Shown: positions 52,501-61,412, counted from the first letter of the stretch. The stretch is DNA of 64,000 nt from Pseudomonas putida (GCF_028682475.1 NZ_JANHLE010000008.1:62001-126000), one strand, 5' to 3'. Translations and numbers: made by a program. Notes: generated by a model not told the origin, from the letters alone.

Positions 52501-54408
52501 ATCGCGGCACCACTGCACACAAGAGTTCACCGCCACCAGCGTGCCGAGCACATCGGTGTAACCGAACACCTGAAATGTAACATTGAGCGGAATCCCGGCT
52601 ATCTGCCGGACAAGAGACTCTCCGCCCTCATCAAGCACTTCAATCAATGCCATAAGGACGATGGGGTGAAGTTTCAGACAGGACGCCAGGCTGGTTATCC
52701 GGTAAAAGGACGACAAGACGGGCAGCGTTCGCTCCAGAACCTTCTTTTCCATGGCCGTCGCGATGATACGACCCAGGTACTGGAAGGTTTCCTGACTCAA
52801 TCCCAGGGCTACACAAATCTGCTGAACCGTTTGCTGCCCGCGCTCATCCTCAGGCTGAATATCAAACGCGCTGCCATCGAGAACCAGCGGGGTGGGGAAC
52901 AGTGAGTGGAGGTTGAAAATCCGGTCAAACTGAGCCGGCTTCTCTCCTGCCCCGTAGGCTGATACCTGACCCAGCCAGGCGGCAAAGTCCTCGGCGGTCA
53001 CGGCATAACGCTGGTGAAAATCCTGAAATACACCCAGCGCGCGCAATGTGTTGACGGTCATCCTGGGAGCACCAACGCCTCTTGCTTCGGCGCTAATGGC
53101 CGCCATGACCAGGCGATCGGCCTGGTCGAAGGACAAGTTCATCCAGCGGCTAAGGCGAATCATGCGATTCAGGCGATCGGCCCGATCTTCGGTGAGGTTG
53201 ATCAGCTGATGCGGCGGAACAGGTACTTCTTCATCTTCTGAGGTACTAATGGCGATTGGCGGTTGCACACCGGCGTTGATAAAAACGGCACCAAACCTGG
53301 AGGGGTCTGCGCTATCGCCCAGAATCGGCACGTTAGGCGAGATAAAGGGGGCCTGAGTTTCCAGGGCAAATAACGAATCCAGATCCGATCGGTGGACTTC
53401 AGTCGCCAGGCAAAAACTATCGGCTCTTTGCAACTCGGACAAACCGTTCACACCGAAATTCTTGATAAAGAATTCGTCTTGCTCGGTGGCAAGGTTATCG
53501 GCGTAAAGCTGGTGAGTGCGAGGGTCGCTACGTCGACCACTGCCATCGTTACCTGTAAAAACGGGCGCCTCGATAAGCATCGCTCTTCTGTGCGCGCCCA
53601 GCCCGGTACTTTGTTGCATCGCCGCATCCGACAGCAGGGAATGCGCGCCCTTACGAATAAAGTAAGGGTATTCCCCGTCAACGTGTCTGCCTACCTCGCC
53701 CAAGGTTAATTCAGGCAAACCGGAAGTCAGCACCCCATTGATTTGATCTTGCCAGCGCTCATACGGCAATAAAAACGGATAACGGCTTTTAGCCAGCGCC
53801 TTATCAACATCCTCCTCTTCGTCATGACTGCGCAGGAATCTTTTTATCGTACTTTCCAACACGTCGCTGACAATATCCAAGGTTGAAACGATGCCATTCA
53901 TTGCTGCTGTATCCAGCACTTTGCTACTCAAATCTGACCGGCGCTCACTGAGACGCAGCTTGAAATCCGCTGCGTCGACTGCCTGTTCAAGTTTCAACGC
54001 CTTGCAGTACAGCGCTCTTGCGTAAGCCACCGGAGACGTCGAGGCTTCGATGGCTTTTGGTAGCGCCATCGCATCCCAATCGATGAGAAAGCAGTTGTTA
54101 TAGGTAGGACCACCGACCAGTGCCGACACGCCATGGCGTTGGCTGAAAGCGCGTCGAATACCGCCACTCAAGGCGTTCTCTCTGAACTGACGGGCCACCA
54201 CGATGCCAACGCTCTGGGCTAATCCAGAGAGGGTCCGGGCATCAGTGATATGCAGTTGGCTGTGCTTTCGTAACAACGCTTCTGGCGCCGCGTTTACCAG
54301 GGCCGTCAATGACCCTGCTTGAGCAACAACGGCTTGCAGCGCCACGGATTGCGACGAAGACCATTGTTGCAGCCATGGCTGATCAATCGACTGCTCACTC
54401 TCTTCCAT
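49600..54408 (-). CDS. Tc toxin TcA subunit, N-terminal half (A1) with Ig-like domains
   Basis: This 1602-residue protein has a VRP1-type virulence-plasmid A-protein region in about residues 1-1050 (SRYPFLLPYERWQDQINGVL; ATEQDEFFIKNFGVNGLSEL; LSRWMNLSFDQADRLVMAAI), the shell part of TcA. From about 1065 to 1480 there are four Ig-like beta domains (VTLTIKDLRGKALQGISVRW; VRLVSRYAGVCNVKAEFNG; IAKITFTPAQAGHVSIRA). The last 125 residues form a domain also found in the accessory protein at 43322-45004. Extra Ig domains may act in receptor binding. It is the first gene of the TcA operon. Split TcA genes are known; this Ig-rich end is less usual. Confidence 0.88.
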   Translation of the reverse strand: MEESEQSIDQPWLQQWSSSQSVALQAVVAQAGSLTALVNAAPEALLRKHSQLHITDARTLSGLAQSVGIVVARQFRENALSGGIRRAFSQRHGVSALVGGPTYNNCFLIDWDAMALPKAIEASTSPVAYARALYCKALKLEQAVDAADFKLRLSERRSDLSSKVLDTAAMNGIVSTLDIVSDVLESTIKRFLRSHDEEEDVDKALAKSRYPFLLPYERWQDQINGVLTSGLPELTLGEVGRHVDGEYPYFIRKGAHSLLSDAAMQQSTGLGAHRRAMLIEAPVFTGNDGSGRRSDPRTHQLYADNLATEQDEFFIKNFGVNGLSELQRADSFCLATEVHRSDLDSLFALETQAPFISPNVPILGDSADPSRFGAVFINAGVQPPIAISTSEDEEVPVPPHQLINLTEDRADRLNRMIRLSRWMNLSFDQADRLVMAAISAEARGVGAPRMTVNTLRALGVFQDFHQRYAVTAEDFAAWLGQVSAYGAGEKPAQFDRIFNLHSLFPTPLVLDGSAFDIQPEDERGQQTVQQICVALGLSQETFQYLGRIIATAMEKKVLERTLPVLSSFYRITSLASCLKLHPIVLMALIEVLDEGGESLVRQIAGIPLNVTFQVFGYTDVLGTLVAVNSCVQWCRDNEIDVVWLIQHLRVPQAVSTDAESRLLRELNSRLEPVRITRTTLLEAGVPSTIEVPSAEGNGVRELMTPHWLCRLRDLVDLDGIVKDGVAVAEEDYADSARSIIEALLNSLFNGQEDPECEEPREDQQTHKRVRSNSIVPVVQEKQQILETLLAIVLRARAAQRAVVQESLADYLPMPAELVLPLVFWSRYSVFNLLATARALSLSGDLSTLSRPGLLRMAVHSDDGEHADTYKRLLAELAQLSRLARIAEQFQLDAGMLQNHARSWGEGWFGFPAGDVSLPTLYYLSLYQRLTGMAQQPAEKLLHYLWLVNDPELFATDVPPSEDQLRLVRDAAAVKVAQFMGWGASEVLEVAMTVNSYGIVFSLVEFDKLLRCHTLCQKTGLSARSVLELGALKLQSTDEQYRAAAQNALSCLTAQSLATERGPVAEVGQSVTTACTVSAVRLVAGDVAHDNVATVTLTIKDLRGKALQGISVRWEVSDAGSLHQRQTFTNEDGVTTVVLNPGVIMGIARVLARIGLDQDVYAPPVFIDCHEPSLRVEKLSGDDDLPKRNPLAGEKQQVELYVQLLDYLENQGIDRLVHWETDLGRLLSADVHTDRQGIARVRLVSRYAGVCNVKAEFNGRTVRLPAITFVDRPSIDRDHKLRLESSNVAGEAVTVCCRLIGLWGDPSVGSEIKWVIEGAGLDPEALLSQTDDQGIAKITFTPAQAGHVSIRAIYAQGSGAQEEPDLLEHVFEILSGPTMVPASRPCVTAVAAPGNVLPVGVRVDSEQDHEPPSEGKKPVARYPVLWSRTDQPEPPEQAQLSDVTGVSAWLFPLDKAGEFTLTARLGEQQLSFQIQIIPAPQWTIQLDDNPVTPSEDLTFRQGSSYRLHVQPAPGQDLLPGQQVLLTWQGPNVIGLGIRSKPMFGQVERMSEEGLTWEIDCNGHDPAQFALGIRLDELEHVTWLKVNLLGAGRQARLNNFAGRT

Positions 54409-54538
54409 GTCATTTCACCTGGTAATTTGCGTACGCCGATGGTGATGATTTGATGGATAGATAAGTACAGCTAAGCGGCTGGCTCAACTGGCATTTTTGT
54501 CAGTAGCGGGGCTGATGGCGTGAGCTTAAAGTGAAGCG

Positions 54539-54561
54539 GGAACAACCCTTATCGTTGTTCC
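54539..54561 (-). terminator. Stem-loop between zinc-ribbon gene and TcA operon
   Basis: GGAACAAC-CCTTATC-GTTGTTCC forms a perfect 8-bp stem about 30 bases after the zinc-ribbon gene stop. No clear T-tract follows, so termination strength is uncertain. It would help separate that gene from the TcA operon. Confidence 0.4.
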
Positions 54562-54592
54562 ACGTTGATGGCAGTACTGGCAGGCTACGAAG

Positions 54593-55300
54593 TCAATCAG
54601 GCTGGATCGGATCGGCTGAAAACCAGGCGCCCATCATTTGCGTGACCCCGGCTTTGAACTCCACATGACCGTGCCGGTAGGGTTCCTGGTTGAAGACCAT
54701 GTCCTTGAAGCGCTTGATGATTTCCTCGTGATCGGCGTCGGGCGATGCGCCCGCCAAGGCGACACTGGCAACCAGCTGAATCTCTTCGCCCGAGGCCCGC
54801 GTATCATCGCCGGAGGCAAAAAGGGCGATACTGGTCAGGTAACCGGTTTCTTTGTCCACAGAGCCGGTCAGGGCAACGTAGGAACCGAGCGCTGCGTTGA
54901 GAAAATCAAGGGCCTGCCCCGTTTCGATGTCCGTCGGGTCAATGGCAAAAGGCTTGTCGAGCGCTTTGAAGGTTGCGTTCACACGATCGGCGTAGTGCTT
55001 GGGTGTCATCCCCAGCGTCACGTAATACACCAATTGGCCGTTCTGTACCTTCACCGGGCTGCGAGGTGCACGGACCTCCACCGACTCGTCGACGGCGAAG
55101 ATAGGGGGGACAGGGGCTGGTGCAGTGTTGTTCCAGCCAGAAAATAGCGCAAGAACCAGGACCAGCACACCCCCGACGCCAGCGATCACTTTAAGCTGTC
55201 TGGCCGTGTTCACCGCCGGGTGGTCTTCGCCGCAGTTCGGGCAAACGATGGCATCGTGGTCTACGGGTTGGTTGCACGACTTGCACAGCGTGACGGTCAT
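54593..55300 (-). CDS. Zinc-ribbon membrane-anchored protein of unknown function
   Basis: This 235-residue protein starts with a four-cysteine zinc ribbon (C6-x2-C9 and C20-x2-C23). One membrane helix follows (VIAGVGGVLVLVLALFSGW), then a C-terminal domain of about 150 residues (LVYYVTLGMTPKHYADRVNATFKAL) with mixed alpha/beta pattern. So the ribbon faces the cytoplasm and the main domain is probably periplasmic. AAAGGA precedes the ATG at 55300; the longer frame upstream crosses a REPIN and is not used. It has no link to the Tc genes except direction. The family is not recognised. Confidence 0.7.
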   Translation of the reverse strand: MTVTLCKSCNQPVDHDAIVCPNCGEDHPAVNTARQLKVIAGVGGVLVLVLALFSGWNNTAPAPVPPIFAVDESVEVRAPRSPVKVQNGQLVYYVTLGMTPKHYADRVNATFKALDKPFAIDPTDIETGQALDFLNAALGSYVALTGSVDKETGYLTSIALFASGDDTRASGEEIQLVASVALAGASPDADHEEIIKRFKDMVFNQEPYRHGHVEFKAGVTQMMGAWFSADPIQPD

Positions 55301-55357
55301 CAACAGCGTCCTTTCGTCCTTGAAAATGGAAGGACGATTGTAACGCCTGACCGCCCC

Positions 55358-55447
55358 GTGTGGGAGCTGGCCTTGCCAGCGATGCAGGCACCGCGTAGCA
55401 GCTGGCGATGCGTCGATCCCATCGCCAGCAAGGCTGGCTCCCACAGA
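55358..55447. repeat. REPIN (inverted pair of REP sequences)
   Basis: GTGGGAGCTGGCCTTGCCAG (55360-55379) and its inverted partner GCCAGCAAGGCTGGCTCCCA (55424-55443) are the pseudomonad REP type, arranged head to head around about 45 bp. Such pairs are spread by RAYT transposases encoded elsewhere in the genome. It lies in the gap between the zinc-ribbon and acyl-CoA-ligase genes. Confidence 0.85.
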
Positions 55448-55463
55448 GATTCAACCGCAGTAC

Positions 55464-57107
55464 CTACAAGGCGTGAATTTCGCGAATCAGCTTCTTGTTG
55501 ATCTTGCCGACGCTGGTTTTCGGAATCTCCTCGACAAACCGCACGTGCCGGGGCACCGCCCATTTGTTCAGGCGGCCACTGTCGACAAACTGCTGCAGGT
55601 GCTGCGCCAGGGACTTTTGATCCAGTTGCACACCCGCGACACAGACCACCAGGGCCAGCGGCTGCTCGCCCCATTGCGCATCGGCGATCCCCACCACCGC
55701 CACCGAATCGACGCCAGGGTGCTGGCTGATCAGGCTTTCCAGCGCCACCGAGCTGATCCACTCGCCGCCGGTCTTGATCACATCCTTGATCCGGTCGCGA
55801 ATCTGCACCACCCCACGGTCATTGATGCAAGCCATGTCGCCAGTGTGCATCCAGCCGCCAGCCCACAACGCGGCGCCTTGCTCGGGCTCTTTCAGGTACC
55901 CCTGGGTCAGCCACGGCGCGCGCACCACGACTTCACCCAGACTTTCACCGTCGTGCGCCACGTCATGGCCCTGCTCATCGACGATGCGCAGGTCCACCAG
56001 CGGGATCGGCACACCGGCGTTGATCCGCAGCGGTACCTGCTGCTCCATCGGCAGAGCCAGGTCTTCGGGGGTCAGGCTGGTCAGGCACAGCAGCGGACAG
56101 CTCTCGGACATACCGTAACCGCAGTGCACCCGAATCCCGCGCGCACTTGCCCGTGCCGCCAGCCCCTGGGTCAAGGCGCTGCCGCCGAGGAGCATTTTCC
56201 AGCCGACCAGGTCGGTTCTGCGGCCCTCATCGCAATCGAGCATCATCTGCAGCAGGGTCGGTACGCAGTGGGAGAACGTCACCTGCTCTTCCCGGAACAG
56301 GCGCACCAGCTGGTTGGGCTCGTAGCGCCCGGGATACACCTGCTTGATGCCAAGGGCGGTGGCGACATACGGCACGCCCCAGGCATGCACATGGAACATC
56401 GGCGTGATCGGCATGTACACATCACCCGAGCGCAGCAACGGCTCGCCGCCACAGGCAGCAAAGGTGCCCAGCTCGTTGAGGGTATGCAGCACCAACTGAC
56501 GATGGGTGAAGTAGACGCCCTTGGGGTTGCCGGTGGTGCCGGTGGTGTAGAACAGGGTCGCCAGCGAGTTTTCATCGAAGTCGGGGAAGTCGAACTGACT
56601 GTCGGCTGCGGCCAGCAACGCCTCGTACTCACCCAGCACCGATAGTTCAGTGGCGCACGGCTCGGCGTCGCTGAAGCGGATAAAGCCTTCCACCGTCTGC
56701 AGTTCACCCTGCAGCTGCTCCATCAGCGGCAGGAAATCGTCATGCACCAGCACCAGGCGGTCCTCGGCATGGTTCATGGTGTAGAGGATCTGCTCGGCAG
56801 ACAGGCGTACGTTGACCGTGTGCAGCACCGCACCGATCATCGGCACGGCAAAAAAGCATTCCAGCGCGCGGTGGCTGTCCCAGTCGAGCAAGGCCACGGT
56901 ATCGCCAGGTTTGACCCCGGACTGCACCAGCACATTGGCCAGGCGCTGGATACGTTCCAGCAAGGTCGTGTAGGTGTAGCGCAGCTTGTCGGCGTAGACG
57001 ATTTCCTGGCCGGGTTGATAGCGCACGCCGGAAAGCAGCAGGCGCTTGATCAGCAATGGATAGCTATAGGCCCCGGGAGCCGGGGTGATAACGCGGGTGT
57101 TGATCAT
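55464..57107 (-). CDS. Fatty-acyl-CoA ligase (AMP-binding)
   Basis: This 547-residue ligase has the ANL-superfamily motifs: P-loop YTTGTTGNPKGV (about residue 180), GYGMSES, TGDMACI, DRIKDVIKTGGEWIS and the final catalytic Lys in TSVGKINKK. It would activate a medium- or long-chain carboxylic acid to its acyl-CoA with ATP. GAAGGACCCCGAG precedes ATG 57107; the longer open frame runs into the neighbour gene. It follows the acyl-CoA dehydrogenase by 11 bp in an operon with RND-type and outer-membrane proteins, so the acid is probably a hydrophobic exogenous compound. Confidence 0.9.
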   Translation of the reverse strand: MINTRVITPAPGAYSYPLLIKRLLLSGVRYQPGQEIVYADKLRYTYTTLLERIQRLANVLVQSGVKPGDTVALLDWDSHRALECFFAVPMIGAVLHTVNVRLSAEQILYTMNHAEDRLVLVHDDFLPLMEQLQGELQTVEGFIRFSDAEPCATELSVLGEYEALLAAADSQFDFPDFDENSLATLFYTTGTTGNPKGVYFTHRQLVLHTLNELGTFAACGGEPLLRSGDVYMPITPMFHVHAWGVPYVATALGIKQVYPGRYEPNQLVRLFREEQVTFSHCVPTLLQMMLDCDEGRRTDLVGWKMLLGGSALTQGLAARASARGIRVHCGYGMSESCPLLCLTSLTPEDLALPMEQQVPLRINAGVPIPLVDLRIVDEQGHDVAHDGESLGEVVVRAPWLTQGYLKEPEQGAALWAGGWMHTGDMACINDRGVVQIRDRIKDVIKTGGEWISSVALESLISQHPGVDSVAVVGIADAQWGEQPLALVVCVAGVQLDQKSLAQHLQQFVDSGRLNKWAVPRHVRFVEEIPKTSVGKINKKLIREIHAL

Positions 57108-57118
57108 CTCGGGGTCCT

Positions 57119-58915
57119 TCACAGTTGATCGGCATCGAGCAGGAACAGGCTGGCACTGCCGGCCTTGACCGTGGCGCTGAGCGACTGGATACGCGGCAGC
57201 AGACGGGCGAAATAGAACCGGGCAGTGCCCAGTTTGCTGGCGTAGAACCCGGATTGCGGCTCCTGTTTCAGGGCGACATCGGCCATCTGCGCCCACATGT
57301 AGGCGTACAGCGTGTAGCCGAACACATGCAGGTACTCTACTGCTGCTGCACCGATTTCCTGCGGGTTACCTTGGGCGCGGTCGAGCAGCCAGGCGGTCAG
57401 CTCGTCGAGGTTTTCGACTGCGGCCAGGAGGGGGGCGCTGAACTCAGCTGTCATCGCGGGGCAAGCCCGCTCCCACCGGGGGGATTGGGCGAATGCTTTG
57501 ATTTGCGCGGAAAGCAAGGCGTAAGCGCGGCCACCGTCGGCGACCAGTTTACGGCCCACCAGGTCCATGGCCTGAATGCCATTGGTGCCCTCGTAGATCT
57601 GGGTGATGCGGCAATCGCGAATCAACTGCTCCTGACCCCATTCGCGGATGTAACCATGGCCGCCGAACACCTGCTGGCCGTGGACGGTGGCTTCCAGGCC
57701 CATGTCGGTCAGGAACGCCTTGGCCACCGGCGTCAACAGCGCCACTTGTGCCTCGGCGTTGCTGCGCTCGGCAGGGTCCTGGCTGTATTTGGCCAGGTCC
57801 AGCTGCAGCGCGACATAAGTGGAAAACGCCCGCCCGCCTTCGTTCAGGGCTTTCATGCTCAGCAGCATGCGGCGCACGTCCGGGTGCACGATGATCGGGT
57901 CGGCAGGCTGTTCAGCCGCTACCGGGCCAGTGGGTGCCCGGCTTTGCAGACGCTCACGGGCATACTCGATGGCGTTCTGATAAGAACGTTCGCCCAGCGC
58001 CAGGCCCTGAATGCCAACACCCAGGCGTTCGTAGTTCATCATGGTGAACATGGCGTTCAGGCCCTTGTTCAGGTCGCCGACCAGATAACCGACGGCGCCA
58101 TCGAAGTTCATCACGCAGGTGGCCGAGGCCTTGATGCCCATCTTGTGCTCGATCGACCCGCAGCTGAGCGCGTTGGCTTCGCCCAGCGAGCCGTCCGCTT
58201 CGACCATCACCTTCGGCACCAGGAACAGCGAGATACCCTTGGCACCGTGCGGCGCATCCGGCAGCTTGGCCAGCACCAGATGAATGATGTTTTCCGACAG
58301 ATCCTGCTCACCGCCGGTGATGAAGATCTTGGTGCCGCTGATGCGGTAGCTGCCGTCGGCCTGCGGTTCGGCGCGGGTGCGGATCAGCCCCAGGTCAGTG
58401 CCGGCATGGGGTTCGGTCAGGCACATCGAGCCGGTCCAGCGCCCTTCGTACATGGCCGGCAGGTACTGGGCCTTGAGTGCTTCGCTGGCGTGATTGAGCA
58501 GCGACAGGCAGGCGCCGGCAGTCAGCATCGGGTACAGGCCAAAGGACAGGTTGGCGGCGTTGAGCATTTCCTCGACCTGAGCACCGATCACTTTGGGCAT
58601 GCCCATGCCACCATATTCCACGGCACCGGCCACGCCCACCCAGCCATCCTCGGCGTAGCGGCGATAGGCGTCGGCGAAACCGTCCGGGGTGATCACCCGG
58701 CCCTCTTCCCAGCGGCAGCCCTGCTCGTCGCCGCTGCGATTGAGCGGGGCCACCACCTGGGCAATGAGCTTGCCGGCCTGTTCGAGAATCGCCTTGGCCG
58801 TGTCGGCATCGACCTGCTCGGCCAACGCTGGAATCCGTGACCAGACGGCCGGAATGTCGAAGACCTCATTGAACAGAAAATCCATATCGCGCAAAGGTGG
58901 AAGGTAATCAGACAT
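57119..58915 (-). CDS. Acyl-CoA dehydrogenase, long form
   Basis: This 598-residue flavoprotein is longer than short-chain types, with a C-terminal domain of about 120 residues, like the long forms related to DmdC. Motifs include MCLTEPHAGTDLG, KIFITGGEQDLSENI, GGHGYIREWGQEQLIRD and ITQIYEGTNGIQAMD. It introduces the alpha-beta double bond into an acyl-CoA made by the downstream ligase. ATG overlaps the RND gene stop by 8 bp. Residues about 480-488 are encoded by a REP sequence kept in frame, an unusual insertion in the C-terminal part. Confidence 0.9.
   Translation of the reverse strand: MSDYLPPLRDMDFLFNEVFDIPAVWSRIPALAEQVDADTAKAILEQAGKLIAQVVAPLNRSGDEQGCRWEEGRVITPDGFADAYRRYAEDGWVGVAGAVEYGGMGMPKVIGAQVEEMLNAANLSFGLYPMLTAGACLSLLNHASEALKAQYLPAMYEGRWTGSMCLTEPHAGTDLGLIRTRAEPQADGSYRISGTKIFITGGEQDLSENIIHLVLAKLPDAPHGAKGISLFLVPKVMVEADGSLGEANALSCGSIEHKMGIKASATCVMNFDGAVGYLVGDLNKGLNAMFTMMNYERLGVGIQGLALGERSYQNAIEYARERLQSRAPTGPVAAEQPADPIIVHPDVRRMLLSMKALNEGGRAFSTYVALQLDLAKYSQDPAERSNAEAQVALLTPVAKAFLTDMGLEATVHGQQVFGGHGYIREWGQEQLIRDCRITQIYEGTNGIQAMDLVGRKLVADGGRAYALLSAQIKAFAQSPRWERACPAMTAEFSAPLLAAVENLDELTAWLLDRAQGNPQEIGAAAVEYLHVFGYTLYAYMWAQMADVALKQEPQSGFYASKLGTARFYFARLLPRIQSLSATVKAGSASLFLLDADQL
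57452..57476. repeat. REP sequence inside the acyl-CoA dehydrogenase gene
   Basis: ATCGCGGGGCAAGCCCGCTC continues to CCCAC at 57476. This is the reverse of the common pseudomonad REP (GTGGGAGCGGGCTTGCC...GCGAT). It is read through in frame as part of a loop (PRWERACPAM) rather than breaking the gene. Confidence 0.8.
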
Positions 58916-61382
58916 TTTGCGAACACTCGACTGCTTGGGTGGTGTGTTTTAGCCGGTCGTCAGTGACGGTACCGGGAGCGGTAACCTGGGCCTTGTTGCC
59001 AGGCAGAAGGAAGTACGACAGCGCCGGAATCAGGATCAGCGCACCGAGCATGTTCCACAGGAACATGAAGGTCAGCAGGATGCCCATGTCGGCCTGGAAC
59101 TTGATCGGCGACCAGGCCCAACCGACCACCCCGGCCGCCAGGGTGATGCCGACCAGGCCGACGACCCGACCGGTAAAGGCGACGGCGTTCTCATAGGCCT
59201 CGGACAGCGGCATGCCTTTACGCTGGTAGTGCAGCTGGACGCTGAGCAGGTACAGCGCATAGTCGACGCCGATGCCCACGCCCAGGGCGATCACCGGCAA
59301 GGTGGCGACCTTGACCCCGATGCCCATCATCACCATCAGCGCCTCGCACAGCACCGAAGTGAGCATCAGCGGTACAACCGCCACCAGGGTGGCGCGCCAG
59401 CTGCGGAAGGTAATCAGGCAGAACACAGTGACGGCCAGGTACACCAGCAACAGCATGGTGCGGTTGGCATCACGCACAACGATGTTGGTCGCCGCTTCGA
59501 TACCGGCGCTGCCAGCGGCGAGGAGGAACTGGCGGTCTTCACTGCTGTTGGCCTGGGCGAAGCGCTCGGCCACCGCGACCACTTCATCCAGGGTGTCGGC
59601 CTTGTGGTCCTTGAGGTAGGCGATCACCGGCATTAGCGAGCAGTCGTTGTTGAACAGCTCCGGGGCATTGACCGAGGCCTGCTGCGCGGCGTAATTGAGC
59701 ACATCCTGGTTGCGCTGGATGCTGTTGAGCTTGGGGTTGCCTTCGTAGGTACCGGCGGTGATCTGGCGCACGGCGTTGGTCAGCGACAGCGTGGTCTGCA
59801 CCCCGGCGTGTTGTTGCAGCTCCCAGGCCAGGCGGTCGGCGAGCACCAGGGTCTGGTAACGCAGGCAGCCTTCGGGAGCGGTCTTGATCATCACCGCGAA
59901 GGTGTCGCTGGACAGCGCGTAATGGCCGGTGATGTAGGCATTGTCGCGGTTGTAGCGCGAGTCGGCGTGCAGCTCCGGAGCACCGCTGTCGAGGTCGCCA
60001 ATCTTCAAATGCAGGCTCAGGGCAAAGCCCCCTGCCCCCAGCACTGCAGCCACCAGCAAGGCCGCCGTCGCCCACTTGCGCGTGGTAAAGCGATCGAGCA
60101 GGTCCCAGAGCTTGCCGAAGCCACGGTGCTCGGCGGCCCGCGAGTCGATGCGCAAGGCGCGCTCGGCGGCTTTGCGACCGACACCGACATAGGACAGTGC
60201 CACCGGCATCAGCAACAACGAGGTGAAGATCAATACCGCCACGCCGATACTGGCGGTGATGGCCAGGTCCTTGATCACCGGGATGTCGATCAGCATCAGC
60301 ACGGCAAAGCCCACCGCATCGGCGAGCAGCGCGGTGACACCGGCGACGAACAAGCGGCGGAAGGTGTAGCGCGCAGCCACCTGACGATGGGTACCGCGGC
60401 CGATGTCCTGCATGATGCCGTTCATTTTCTGCGCGGCGTGCGACACGCCGATGGCGAAAATCAGGAACGGCACCAGGATCGAATAAGGGTCGATGGCATA
60501 ACCCAGCCAGGCGACAATGCCCAGTTGCCAGACCACCGCCGTCAACGAACACAGGACCACCAGCAGGGTACTGCGTACACAGCGGGTGTAGAGGTAGATG
60601 ATCACCAGCGTGGTCAGCACCGCCAGGGCAAAGAACAGCATGACCTGGATCAGGCCGTCGATCAGGTCGCCCATCAGCTTGGCAAAGCCGATCACGTGAA
60701 TCTTGTAAGGGCCCTGCGCCTCGTACTGGCTGCGCAGTTGCTCAAGCTTTTGCGAGAACGCGTGATAGTCGATGCCACGGCCGGTAGCCGAATCCTGGTC
60801 CAGCAGCGGCACGATCAGCATGCTCGACTTGAAGTCGCGGGCGACCAGGCTGCCGACGATATTGGCGCGCTCGATGTTCTGGCGCAGCTGCTCGATGTCG
60901 GCCGCCGCACCCTGATAGCTGTCGGGCATCACCGGCCCGCCCTGAAAGCCCTCTTCCGTGACTTCGGTCCAGCGCACTGCCGGGCTCCACAACGACTTCA
61001 TCCAGGCGCGGTCCACGCCCTGGCTGAGAAACAGCTCGTCGTTAATCTGGCGCAGGGTCTGCAGGTAGGCCGGGTCGAAGATGTCGCCTTGGGTGTTTTC
61101 CACCACCACCCGCAGAGAGTTGCCCAGGCCGCGCAACGACTGGCGGTTTTCCAGGTAGTTCTGGATGTACGGGTGGCTCTGCGGAATCATCTTCTCGAAG
61201 CTGGGCCGCAGTTCCAGGCGCGTCACGGCCATGAACCCCAGCACCAGGGTCGCCAGCAGCATCATCAGCATGAACGGCAGGCGATGATTGAACACCAGGC
61301 GTTCCAGCCAGTTGCCGGAGCGGGTGTCGAATTCGCCGAGGGTGCGGATCACCGGCAAGGTGTCTTGTTGGATAGTGGCCAT
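58908..61382 (-). CDS. RND-superfamily (MMPL-type) transporter
   Basis: This 824-residue inner-membrane protein has the RND layout of one N-terminal helix, a large periplasmic loop, five helices, a second loop and five helices. Characteristic stretches are LGIVAWLGYAIDPYSILVPFLIFAIGVSH (first half) and LPVIALGVGIGVDYALYLLS (second half), each with the Gly-x-Gly-x-Asp or Gly-x-Ser type signature. MMPL/HpnN-type members move lipids or hydrophobic compounds. It is coupled to the acyl-CoA dehydrogenase gene and follows a YCF48-like gene by 30 bp, so it probably handles the substrate that the operon oxidises. Confidence 0.87.
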   Translation of the reverse strand: MATIQQDTLPVIRTLGEFDTRSGNWLERLVFNHRLPFMLMMLLATLVLGFMAVTRLELRPSFEKMIPQSHPYIQNYLENRQSLRGLGNSLRVVVENTQGDIFDPAYLQTLRQINDELFLSQGVDRAWMKSLWSPAVRWTEVTEEGFQGGPVMPDSYQGAAADIEQLRQNIERANIVGSLVARDFKSSMLIVPLLDQDSATGRGIDYHAFSQKLEQLRSQYEAQGPYKIHVIGFAKLMGDLIDGLIQVMLFFALAVLTTLVIIYLYTRCVRSTLLVVLCSLTAVVWQLGIVAWLGYAIDPYSILVPFLIFAIGVSHAAQKMNGIMQDIGRGTHRQVAARYTFRRLFVAGVTALLADAVGFAVLMLIDIPVIKDLAITASIGVAVLIFTSLLLMPVALSYVGVGRKAAERALRIDSRAAEHRGFGKLWDLLDRFTTRKWATAALLVAAVLGAGGFALSLHLKIGDLDSGAPELHADSRYNRDNAYITGHYALSSDTFAVMIKTAPEGCLRYQTLVLADRLAWELQQHAGVQTTLSLTNAVRQITAGTYEGNPKLNSIQRNQDVLNYAAQQASVNAPELFNNDCSLMPVIAYLKDHKADTLDEVVAVAERFAQANSSEDRQFLLAAGSAGIEAATNIVVRDANRTMLLLVYLAVTVFCLITFRSWRATLVAVVPLMLTSVLCEALMVMMGIGVKVATLPVIALGVGIGVDYALYLLSVQLHYQRKGMPLSEAYENAVAFTGRVVGLVGITLAAGVVGWAWSPIKFQADMGILLTFMFLWNMLGALILIPALSYFLLPGNKAQVTAPGTVTDDRLKHTTQAVECSQNV

Positions 61383-61412
61383 CAGGTTTTTCTCTTGTTA
61401 TGGGGACGGCAG

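Noticed and set aside
57125..58840. Open frame of 571 codons opposite the acyl-CoA dehydrogenase
   Set aside because: Antisense shadow of a clear enzyme gene; composition is unlike a natural protein.
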